Shown here piece after piece: positions 30,202 through 38,300 of a stretch of 42,141 bases of DNA. Within the stretch, counting starts at the first letter, position 1, and each line of letters begins with the position of its first letter. The notes beneath the pieces were generated by a model, which saw only the letters and a list, made by a program, of their open reading frames with translations, did not search any database and was not told where the DNA came from. Both the position numbers and the translations under genes were made by a program. The DNA is from Bacillota bacterium (GTDB lineage: Bacteria; Bacillota; Clostridia; Christensenellales; Aristaeellaceae): NCBI GenBank assembly GCA_023411175.1, contig JAEYPB010000080.1, positions 1-42,141 of the forward strand. Reading direction: 5' to 3'.

Positions 30202-31223
30202 TACATCATCGCCCCCTTCAGCGTTTCAAGATTTCCTTCCATCAGGGAAAGGTAGCTGACGCCCGCGTCCAGCTCGGCCTTCGACACATTGTGACAGGAG
30301 TGGAACAGCGCAGTCTTCGCGCCGGTCTGCTCCGCGATGCTGTCGGCCACCAGATGGTTGGAGAATTCAATATAGAACACGGTGGAGACGTTCCCGTCCC
30401 GCACCTTGTCGGTCAGAAAGGCGATGGTGTAGGCGCTGGGCTCGGTTTCGGTACTGCAGCCGGGGAAGGCCGCGTAGTAGGTCAGGCCATAGGCGTCGGC
30501 AAAATACCTGAGCGGGAACCGGTCGCCCACGATCAGCGTCCTGTTCGAAACGCCGGCGAAGAAGTCGATAAACGCCTGGTCGAGCGCCGTCAGCGCCTCG
30601 GCGTAGGCCGCCGAATTGGCCTCGTAGGCGGCGGCGTTTGCCGGATCGAGCACCGCCAGTTCCCTGGCGATGGCTTTCTGAATCAGGTCCGCATTCTTCG
30701 GCGCGGTCCACACATGCTCGTCCGGATGCCCGTGGACGCGGCCCTCCTCGTCCGCATGGTCATCTTCTTCATGGTCGCCCTCGTGGTCGGCACTATCTTC
30801 GTCGTGATCGGCGCCATCCTCGTCGTGGTGGTGTTCCTCCTCGGTCATGCCTTCCACCGTTACCTCGGCCACCGCGTCCACCAGGTCCACCATGCCAAGC
30901 GCCGGGACCGCGTGGTCCATGGACGAGAGGATATCGTCCACCCATGCGTCGCCCTCGCCGCCCGCATAGATGAACAGATCGGCGTTCTGGATTTTCAGGA
31001 TATCCCGGGGCGTGGGCTCATAGGTATGGCTCTCCGCGCCGGGGGGCAGCAGCAGTTCCACGTCGCAGTTTCCGCCCGCCACCGTTCGAGCGAAGTCAAA
31101 GCCGGGGAAATTGGTGGCGACGACGGATAGCCTTTCGCCTTCCATGGCAAAGGCCGGAAGCGCGCCGGCGAACAGAATGGACAGGGCGACCAGGGCAGCA
31201 AGCGCCGCCAGTGATTTCTTCAT
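30201..31223 (-). CDS. znuA: Zinc-binding protein ZnuA/AdcA-type
   Basis: 340 residues. Signal peptide to about residue 26 (LFAGALPAFA, no lipobox Cys). The cluster-A1 fold has ligand H66 in GAESHTYEP and His in DEHVWTAPKN (H170). Between them (127-170) is an acidic His-rich loop (EEHHHDEDGADHDEDSADHE) that is typical of zinc- rather than manganese-binding proteins. The place of the third His of E. coli ZnuA reads VGDRFPLRYF, so Asp may act there, as in other clostridial homologues I recall. ATG 31223 has GGAGGGAAA upstream; longer in-frame starts are poorer. It heads the znuACB-lipoprotein group. Confidence 0.92.
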   Translation of the reverse strand: MKKSLAALAALVALSILFAGALPAFAMEGERLSVVATNFPGFDFARTVAGGNCDVELLLPPGAESHTYEPTPRDILKIQNADLFIYAGGEGDAWVDDILSSMDHAVPALGMVDLVDAVAEVTVEGMTEEEHHHDEDGADHDEDSADHEGDHEEDDHADEEGRVHGHPDEHVWTAPKNADLIQKAIARELAVLDPANAAAYEANSAAYAEALTALDQAFIDFFAGVSNRTLIVGDRFPLRYFADAYGLTYYAAFPGCSTETEPSAYTIAFLTDKVRDGNVSTVFYIEFSNHLVADSIAEQTGAKTALFHSCHNVSKAELDAGVSYLSLMEGNLETLKGAMM

Positions 31224-31298
31224 ATGAAATTTTCCCTCCATGCGATCAAAAATGGGTGTGCTAAAAAGCCCGCGCCGCGGGCCGCGCATGGGGAAATA

Positions 31299-31598
31299 TC
31301 AATTGTTCATGCGAATGTTCAGCGAAACAGGGGAAGGTGTTACCCGCGCGCTGCGCCGGGGTGCGGCGCGGCCGACCACGGCGAAGCCCCAGAAAAAGGC
31401 CGCCGCGCGGAGGAACGCCGCGAAGCCCAAAATGCGCACCAGGTACTGTACGCTCTGGTATGTGATGCAGAAGGCGCAGCGCCCGTCGGCGCAGTGGTGT
31501 CCGGCGTGAACGAACGAAAGGCCGATGGACAGGCCGATGAAAATGACGAACGCCGCACACAGGGCGAGGGCTGTACGGCGGATGTATCTTTCGCGCAT
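31299..31598 (-). CDS. Small Cys/His membrane protein of the zinc operon
   Basis: 99 residues. TM1 at about 9-28 is followed by an external loop HAGHHCADGRCAFCITYQSV with two His and three Cys that could hold a metal, then TM2 at about 50-75 and a basic tail. Small proteins of this shape, with an H-x-C and C-x-x-C loop, recur just before zinc transporter genes in clostridia; the role is unknown. The start has GGAGGGGCTGCC upstream. It lies 75 bases before znuA and is the first gene of the operon. No clear promoter or Zur box could be read in 31600-31680. Confidence 0.68.
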   Translation of the reverse strand: MRERYIRRTALALCAAFVIFIGLSIGLSFVHAGHHCADGRCAFCITYQSVQYLVRILGFAAFLRAAAFFWGFAVVGRAAPRRSARVTPSPVSLNIRMNN

Positions 31599-31682
31599 GG
31601 CAGCCCCTCCCTCCCCGCGTTTACCGCAGCATTTTCCATAAGACGCGCCAATACCGCGCCCGGTTCCAAAACCCGGGTTTCT

Positions 31683-32357
31683 TCAGCGGCCCGGCGCGGC
31701 GGCGATCAGCCGCCGGAGGGCTCCGACCACGTCGCCCTCGAAAACCCCGCCGTGGTAGGTGTAGACGCGGTCGATGGCAAGCGCCCTGATCTTCTCAAGG
31801 GACCGGTACGCCTCTGACATGTCCTTTGTGTACACCGGATTGGGGCCGGTCAGCGCGCCGCCGTCCACGTTGAGCGCGTCGCCCGCGATCAGCGCCCGCG
31901 CCTCGGGGATGTACAGGCATATGTGTCCCGGCGTGTGTCCGGGGGTGTGCACCGCGACGATCTCCGAGGGAAAGGGCAGCCGCTCGCCGTCCCTCACCGT
32001 CCGGACGGAAGGCAGCACGCGCCGCGCGTAGGCCAGCCGGAATTCGTGGTCTTCCGGCAGCGATTCATACTTGACCGGCGTCCGGTCGCCGCGGATGTAG
32101 GGCGCTTCCGCCTCGTGGCACAGGATCGCAGCGCCCGGGCACCGGGCGAGGATGTCCTTCGCGCAGCCCACGTGGTCGATGTCCTGATGGGTCAGTGCGA
32201 TGACGGTAAGCGTCTCCGGGTCGCACCCGGCGTCGCGCATTGCCGAAAGCACCGCCTCCGCCGTCAACGGATAACCGGTGTCCGCGAGAAGCGCCGCGCT
32301 CCCGTCCCGGACGAGCACCGGGCGGGTTACGCCGCGGTCGGAGCGAACCTCCAGCAT
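31683..32357 (-). CDS. MBL-fold metallo-hydrolase
   Basis: 224 residues. The di-metal site is clear: ALTHQDIDHVGCAKD (HxxxDH with Gln in place of the usual His at the third position: H-Q-D-I-D-H), VHTPGHTPGHICLY, LIAGDALNVDGG and YTYHGGVFEG. It looks like a small thiolesterase or glyoxalase II/YqgX-like hydrolase; the substrate is unknown. ATG 32357 follows GGAGATCAAA and a consensus promoter; longer starts toward 32390 would lie across the -10 region and are unlikely. Confidence 0.85.
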   Translation of the reverse strand: MLEVRSDRGVTRPVLVRDGSAALLADTGYPLTAEAVLSAMRDAGCDPETLTVIALTHQDIDHVGCAKDILARCPGAAILCHEAEAPYIRGDRTPVKYESLPEDHEFRLAYARRVLPSVRTVRDGERLPFPSEIVAVHTPGHTPGHICLYIPEARALIAGDALNVDGGALTGPNPVYTKDMSEAYRSLEKIRALAIDRVYTYHGGVFEGDVVGALRRLIAAAPGR

Positions 32358-32394
32358 TTTGATCTCCAATCTTCGCGCCCCCTTCCATACGCGC

Positions 32395-32423
32395 ATTATC
32401 CCACCGATGCCGGGCGCTGTCAA
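32395..32423 (-). promoter_or_regulatory. Consensus promoter of the MBL hydrolase
   Basis: TTGACA (complement of 32418-32423), exactly 17 bases, GATAAT (32395-32400). It is back to back with the promoter at 32434-32462; the two -35 boxes are separated by 10 bases. Confidence 0.75.
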
Positions 32424-32433
32424 CCGCGCCGCG

Positions 32434-32462
32434 TTGACAAAAAAACACGGGCGCGGTATAGT
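32434..32462 (+). promoter_or_regulatory. Consensus promoter of the small peptide and membrane protein
   Basis: TTGACA (32434-32439), exactly 17 bases, TATAGT (32457-32462), 34 bases before the ATG at 32497. It is the best promoter in the window. Confidence 0.8.
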
Positions 32463-32496
32463 CACATTATGGATGATTCTGGAAAGGATGCGAGCC

Positions 32497-32580
32497 ATGA
32501 AGCGTAAATTCCTACGGTACATGGTGGCCGTCGTCGCCCTCGTCCTCTTGCTCGGCGCGCTCGTGTTCACGGGATATTGA
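32497..32580 (+). CDS. 27-residue single-TM peptide
   Basis: MKRKFLRYMVAVVALVLLLG and 7 more residues: a basic start, then one hydrophobic helix (residues 9-25). It is too short for default gene callers. GGAAAGG lies about 9 bases before the ATG and a consensus promoter 34 bases before it. It is 56 bases ahead of the 32637-33842 membrane-protein gene and probably shares its transcript. A single-pass membrane peptide or a leader that tunes downstream expression are both possible; in-frame earlier ATGs (32473, 32488) lack ribosome sites. Confidence 0.55.
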   Translation: MKRKFLRYMVAVVALVLLLGALVFTGY

Positions 32581-32636
32581 GCGGGGCCGCGCTCACGATT
32601 CCATAAGGAAGTGGCCATCGGCCGGGGAGGATTTCC

Positions 32637-33842
32637 ATGCAGGGCAATCTTTGGATGTTGCTTTTTCTGATCATCGCGGTGGTCCTGTACGCGGTGGCGC
32701 GGGCCAGTCGGCAGGACCAAAAAGAAGCGGAAGACGGCGCGGAGGAAGAAAGCGCCGAAGGATCCTCCGAAACCGCCCCGGAAACCGAACACCCGGAAGT
32801 AAGCTGGGCGGAATGCCAGCTTCAGCTGATGGAAGCGCCGTCCCTCGACGCGTGCGACGCGGTGGAGTTCCCGCCGGAGGATGCGGCCCCGGAACCGGAA
32901 GTAACCCCGGAGGCGGAGGTCGAGCCGATCCCGCAATCCCGCCACGCAGCCAATACTGCCATCCGCGCGCAGGCGTGGCATCTGTTCCGGCTGAACTACC
33001 GAAAAATCCTTCCGCTCTCCGCCATCGCGGTTTTGCTGCTCGCCGCCATAACCTTCGCGCCATCCGAGATGGGAAATTGGTTTCACGCCGCGAGCCTCAT
33101 CTTCTCGATCCCCCTGCAGCTGATATCGCTGACAATAACCCTCGGTTCGGTTTACGCGGCGGTGCGCGTCTGGCGTGGGGAAGCGCCGCGTCCGGGCATG
33201 CTGCTCTTCTTCTGGCACAAGTGGCGCTTCTGGACCGCACTTGGGGTGATGTTCGCAGAGGCTCTGATCTTTATCATCCCGTTTGCTGTGTTCTATGGCA
33301 CGCTTATGCTGGCGCAGCGGTTTTTCATGGCCCAGGGACCTGTCTCGAGTGATACGATACGGTCGCTTGCTCTCACTTCCTATGGAATCCTGGCACTCTT
33401 TCTCGGTGTGTCAGTCTGGCTGTACGCATGGTGTACGATGGCAACCTTCCAGCTTGCCCGCGCACCGGAGCACGGCGCGATCCGGGCGCTGCGGTCCGGC
33501 TTTCATGCCGGAAGCAAAAACTTCACCCGTGTTCTCGGCATGCTGGCGGCGACGGGCTGGCCCTTCGCCGTATCGAGCATCGCCCAGTATGTGGGTATGC
33601 GCCAGAGCGCGCTTCTGGGTGCACGATGGATCTACCTGCTGACGCAGGTTTTGAGCATGCTTCTCATCCTCTTCTACGGCGCCTATCCGCTTCTTGCGCT
33701 GGCCGGCCTTTCGGAGCGCCTTCTTCCGGAGGACGCGCCGGAATGCCCGGAGCGCGAAGCGGATACCCTTTCGGCTCAAACCGCGCCGGAAGCCGCAATC
33801 CCAGACACAAACCTGCCGGAAGGGAACGAAGCCGCACCGTAA
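32637..33842 (+). CDS. Multi-pass membrane protein, DUF975-like
   Basis: 401 residues. One N-terminal TM (about 4-21), an acidic Glu/Pro/Ala linker to about residue 100, then five or six helices from about 122 to 360 and a second acidic Pro/Glu tail. Segments such as AWHLFRLNYRKILPLSAIAV and RALRSGFHAGSKNFTRVLGM resemble the DUF975 arrangement (repeated R-x-F-W/K-x-L units before helices), but this is a weak similarity by eye. Function unknown. ATG 32637 has GGGGAGGATTTCC. A bidirectional terminator follows. Confidence 0.7.
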   Translation: MQGNLWMLLFLIIAVVLYAVARASRQDQKEAEDGAEEESAEGSSETAPETEHPEVSWAECQLQLMEAPSLDACDAVEFPPEDAAPEPEVTPEAEVEPIPQSRHAANTAIRAQAWHLFRLNYRKILPLSAIAVLLLAAITFAPSEMGNWFHAASLIFSIPLQLISLTITLGSVYAAVRVWRGEAPRPGMLLFFWHKWRFWTALGVMFAEALIFIIPFAVFYGTLMLAQRFFMAQGPVSSDTIRSLALTSYGILALFLGVSVWLYAWCTMATFQLARAPEHGAIRALRSGFHAGSKNFTRVLGMLAATGWPFAVSSIAQYVGMRQSALLGARWIYLLTQVLSMLLILFYGAYPLLALAGLSERLLPEDAPECPEREADTLSAQTAPEAAIPDTNLPEGNEAAP

Positions 33843-33870
33843 GGCCTGAACAAACCCTCCTTCACGCAAA

Positions 33871-33905
33871 ACAGCCACCGGCTTTCGCCGGTGGCTGTTT
33901 GTGTT
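33871..33905 (+). terminator. Bidirectional terminator at the host/prophage border
   Basis: ACAGCCACCGGC/GCCGGTGGCTGT with a 4-base TTTC loop, followed by TTTGTGTT on the plus strand; on the minus strand TTTTGCG follows. It ends both the membrane-protein gene and the convergent phage late operon. Confidence 0.8.
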
Positions 33906-33927
33906 CTTCCCGAACAATTCGCAGGCG

Positions 33928-34314
33928 TCACCCGTTCGCGCCGCCCTCCGAGGAGATCGCGCGGCCCAGCCCCTTCAGCTTCAGAACCTCCGCTTCGATG
34001 GCGGCGAGTTCTACGTGAAAGCCCTTCTCCTCGAGCTGTCCGATCGCCCACTCCAGCTTTTTATCGCCCGCGCCCGCGCCAAAGATCTGCTCCGCCGCGC
34101 ACACCGCGATCTCCACCGCCGCCGAAATGCGCCTTCTCTGTTCGGCAGAGTACCGCGCCCGGATCCACGGGATCAGAAACGCGGTGATCAGCGACAGCGC
34201 GAGGCTCGCGACCGCCTCGAGAAGCGGCGTCAAATCGATCGGCCCGGCGGCGCTCTCCGCCCGTGCGACCGCTTGCAAAAGAAGCAATGCCGGAATCCCC
34301 GAAAACCAGTTCAC
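33928..34314 (-). CDS. Phage holin, LLH-like family
   Basis: 128 residues. A hydrophobic start (MNWFSGIPALLLLQAVARA), then a TM at about 32-50 (VASLALSLITAFLIPWI) and a charged helical C-terminal half (RRRISAAVEIAVCAAEQIFGAG, LEEKGFHVELAAIEAEVLKL). This is the layout of LLH-type holins, which open the membrane for endolysin release. The start is GTG 34314 with GGAAGGGAGA upstream. It follows the endolysin by 28 bases and ends the phage late operon. Confidence 0.75.
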   Translation of the reverse strand: MNWFSGIPALLLLQAVARAESAAGPIDLTPLLEAVASLALSLITAFLIPWIRARYSAEQRRRISAAVEIAVCAAEQIFGAGAGDKKLEWAIGQLEEKGFHVELAAIEAEVLKLKGLGRAISSEGGANG

Positions 34315-34342
34315 AAAAATCTCTCCCTTCCAATCCCGTCCG

Positions 34343-35281
34343 TCAGACGGCTTCCACGTATTTCGCGCTGACGTAGGCCCGCCCGTCCCGGTAGAAGACG
34401 CCGCGCCAGGCCTCGGTGTCGTCGCCGGTAAGCGACAATACGTCGCCCTTTGCCGCCACGCCGATCGCGCCGTTTTCGGTGCCCGGCCCCCGCCGGACGT
34501 TGAGCTTTGTCGCCGTCACCCGTACGCTGCCAAGGGGCGCACCCGCCGCCAGCCGGATTGCCCGGATGTCCGCCGCGTCCGCGACGCCGTCAGGGGTCAA
34601 GCCGCGCGCCGTTTCAAACGCGCGCACCGCCCGCCGGGTGTCCGGCCCGAACTCCCCGTCACAGCCGTCCCGAAAGGGGCCCCACGCGCCCAGGCCGTAG
34701 CCCAGCGACAGAAGCAGCCGCTGAAGCGCCATCACGTCCGCCCCCTCGTCGCCGAATCGGAGCAGCCTGTCCCCCAGCGCGGCGGGTGCGTCCTCCGCAA
34801 TCCAGCGGATCGCGCAGAGGTACTTCCGGCCGCCCGCGCCCCGGCCGCGGCTGTAGGTTTTGAGCGTCTTTACCGTGGGCCCCGTGCCGCTGCCGTGGCC
34901 GATGCACTTGCCGCCGCCGATGTACAACTCCACGTGCCCCACGCCCCAGGCGTGGGACGGCGTGCCCTTCCAGTACAGGCAGTCTCCCGGCAGGAGCAGC
35001 GCCTCGGTGGGCGCGGTCTGCCGCGCCGAAGCCGTTTCGATCAGAATCCCCTTGCCGCGGTTTCGGATCTGCATATCCGTGTTCGCGCCGATGTCGAGCC
35101 CAGCCGCCCTCTTCAAAACCCATCGCACGAAGGACGAACAATCGCTGTAGCCCTTTGCGCCCTCCCGCGCCTGCGGGTAGCCGCCCACGTAGGCGCGCTT
35201 CGCGCCCTGGGTGTAGCGGTTGAGCCCGGCGCGCGACTTTGCCGCCGCCACCGTCTCCCGCCTCATTTCCTCCGCCTTCAT
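34343..35281 (-). CDS. Phage endolysin: NlpC/P60 + PG-binding + SH3
   Basis: 312 residues. An NlpC/P60 cysteine peptidase domain (1-155) shows GYSDCSSFVRWVL (catalytic Cys) and GVGHVELYIGGGKCIGHG (catalytic His); it is followed by a PG_binding_1 domain at about 170-235 (LRFGDEGADVMALQRLLLSL, FGPDTRRAVRAFE) and a bacterial SH3 domain (KLNVRRGPGTENGAIG, YVSAKYVE). It cuts peptidoglycan stem peptides during phage release. ATG 35281 has GGAGAGGCC upstream. Confidence 0.9.
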   Translation of the reverse strand: MKAEEMRRETVAAAKSRAGLNRYTQGAKRAYVGGYPQAREGAKGYSDCSSFVRWVLKRAAGLDIGANTDMQIRNRGKGILIETASARQTAPTEALLLPGDCLYWKGTPSHAWGVGHVELYIGGGKCIGHGSGTGPTVKTLKTYSRGRGAGGRKYLCAIRWIAEDAPAALGDRLLRFGDEGADVMALQRLLLSLGYGLGAWGPFRDGCDGEFGPDTRRAVRAFETARGLTPDGVADAADIRAIRLAAGAPLGSVRVTATKLNVRRGPGTENGAIGVAAKGDVLSLTGDDTEAWRGVFYRDGRAYVSAKYVEAV

Positions 35282-35307
35282 GGCCTCTCCTTTCCGAGCC
35301 GCGCCCG

Positions 35308-38300
35308 TCAGGCGCGCTCCTCCAGCGCGGCAAGCCGCGCCTCCAGGGCGTCGATCCGCCCTTTTTGCGTCTGTACGGCCGCGATCAGCGGCGCGATCAG
35401 TTCCTCGTATACCAGAGATAAGCTCTCCGGGTTGTCGTCGCCGTACAGGTCGGCGTCCACAATGCCCAACTCGTCCAGCGCAGCCTTGACCTCCTGCGCG
35501 ACCAGCCCGAAGCGCAGCTTGCCGTTGCCGTCGATCAGGCGGAACTTCCGGGGCCGCAGTTTGTAGATCAGCGATCCGTCAAGGTCCACGATGTCCTTTT
35601 TCAGCCGCGCGTCGGAGGAAACATCCACGGACTGTACGCAGTACAGGCGCGTCCACCGCAGCGAGTATGCCGTGGAACCGAGCGCGTATTTATTGGTTTC
35701 ATTGGGGATGGCGTGGCATGCGAAACTCGCCGCGCCTGCCGGGTTCTGGTCTGTGCCGACGTATACATAGGCGCTCGCGCCGCTCATAATCAGGGTCCCC
35801 ACGGAGGAAAGGCTCAGGCCTCCGCCCGCGCCGATTGCCACGTTGACATTGCCGTGAATGTCGAGGTTGCTGTCGTTTTGGGCGAGCAGCCGTATCTTTT
35901 TATTGCCCGCGCCTTTGGGTATCGTAATGCCGAAGCCTCCGTACTCCGACCCGGCAACAGTAGGCGCGAGCAACAGGTGGCGAAATACCGAATCTTCGGT
36001 CGATTTCAGCTCAAACACCACGTCGCTTGCCGCCAGCACATCCTTGATCTGGCTGGCCGCAAAATACCCCTGCCCGCTGGCGTCGACGCCCGCTCCCGCA
36101 ATCATCAGGTTGTCCGACGCCCTGTACAGCCCGAACTGCGAGGCGTTCGCTTTGAACCTCGTGGGCAGCGATTGCGATCCGTTGGAAAGCGTCTGCGCGA
36201 CTTCAAGGCCGTTCTCGGGCGTGATGGTGACTGATGTGCCTGTCACCAATGACTGACCGGGGTCCTCCGGCGCGGGCGACCAGTCCGTTGCCTTGTTGCC
36301 CTTTTCCAGCTTCATCCGGTACGTATGGAACACTGATCCGGGGATTGTACTTCCAGCTCCAAAAAGCACATGCGTGTACGTAGTGCTCGGAGCGGTAAAA
36401 GTGAAAGATGAAAACGCCCATGCATTTCGCGTAGTTATCACAGGGCCGAAACCGAGCAAGCTCCAAGTTTCATTGTAGGCTCCTATCGTGTAGGCTCCTA
36501 CGGCTCCAGCGGGAATGTAAAACCATCCGGAAGCGGTATACGTCTGGCCGGGAATTAACTTCACGTCTTGATAGTTTCGAGCGTTTGTCTGACCAGACGC
36601 GCACACATTCCTAAGTGATGCGGCGGTTTTCCCCGGAAAGGGAGCGCCTGTTATGGGGGCGGTGTCTCGTGTTATGGTCGAAGCATTACTACCGAGCCAC
36701 GAGGCTGTATTTACAGGCATGCCGGAGTTCAAAAACAAGTTCGTACCGCCGACGGCTACACCCTCCACCGCTGCCGTGATCTGCCCCGGCACCAGATTAA
36801 GGCTGGCTTCCGCATCGGTCACCCGGTTCCCCAGCGCGTTCACAGAGGATTGCTCCGCCTTCAGCGCGATCTGCCCGGCCATCGTAGTGATCGACGCCGT
36901 ATGGGACGAAACCGTGCCGTCCAGGTGGGTATCCTGCGCGTTCACCCAACCGGTGCCGCTCCAGCGGTACAGCTTGTTGTTGTCGTCCGTGTCGATCCAC
37001 AGGTCACCCTCATCCGCCTCGGTCATGCCCGTCGGCGCGGAGGGCTGCGAGAACGTGCGTATCTTCCCGTCCGCCGTGGCCTGAGCCGTGCCCGCCGCCA
37101 GCAGCGCCTGCTGCAGGCGCACATCGTCCACCGCCAGCCACTCGGTACCGTTGTAGCGGTATAGCTTGTTGCCGTCGTCGGTGTCGATCCACAGGTCGCC
37201 GGTGGCCATGCCCTCGGTGGGCGCGGACGCCAGATAATAGACGGTGTTTTTCAGACCGACAAGCGCGTTCAGCGCGTTTACCTCGGTCTTCGTGGCGCGC
37301 AGCTGAATTGCTTCTTCGTTCTGAATGATCTTGCTATCGTGCTCGGTGACGATCCCAGTCAGCGCATTGAAGTCCCCGGTCGGTACGCCGAGATCCGTCC
37401 ACGCGCTGCCGTCCCATGTCATCAGAATGTGCGTCTCCGGGTTCACCCACATCTGCCCGATGTACGGGTTCTCCGGCGGCAGTTCGGTCACCGGGATGAT
37501 CGCGCCCGATACGCTCTCCGCGTCGATCTGTTCGTCCGTAACGGAATTATCCGCCAGCGCGCCTGCGCCCATCGATCCCGCCGCCACCAGCGATCCGGGG
37601 ATATTCTGCGGCAGCTGCCATACCGGCACGCTTAGGCGCTCGCGAGGAAGGCGTACCCGCCCCAGCTCGACGGCCTTGAACCGGCCCGTGAGGCAATCCC
37701 ACACCGTCTCGATGACCTCGGTCAATACATCCACCCCGATGCCGGGGTGGCGCACCCGCACACGGTCGCAGAGGAACACGTCCTCAAGCCGCCTGTACTG
37801 CTCGTATTCGACGGTGTCTCCCAGCTTCAAAAACTCCACCCGCACGTTGGCGGCGGGCTGGTCGGCCTCCTCGATCGTAAACAGGTTGAGCGCCCGCTCA
37901 ATCATCTTTTTCCGGGCGGCCAGTACGTCCGCGCTGCTATCGCTCTTGGCCTTGACCGGCGTCTCCAGCACCGCAATGAGCGGCGCGGGGTAGTCGCTGG
38001 CGCGGTTGCTGGTGATCCATCTCTCTCCCGCGCCGATGGTCACGGTCACGCCGTTTATGTCATAGCTGCCCGCGGTCAGGTACAAGGGCTTGTCCTTATG
38101 GGTCTTGCCCACCGGCATCACGCGGGCAATCGCGTCGGTCACGTCGGTGGCGACCGTTACGCCCATGAGGTTCTTGCCGTGCTCGATCCGAACGCCCCGG
38201 TTCAGCCCCGCTTCCCGCAGGATCGTGAATTCATAGTTGTCCCGGACGAGCTCCGCGCCCCAGCGGTCGAGGATCCCCGTCTCCGGGGCCATCAGCGCCG

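Noticed and set aside
33840..33928. Prophage attachment site at the holin end
   Set aside because: No direct repeat partner can be seen, since the other prophage end lies outside the window.
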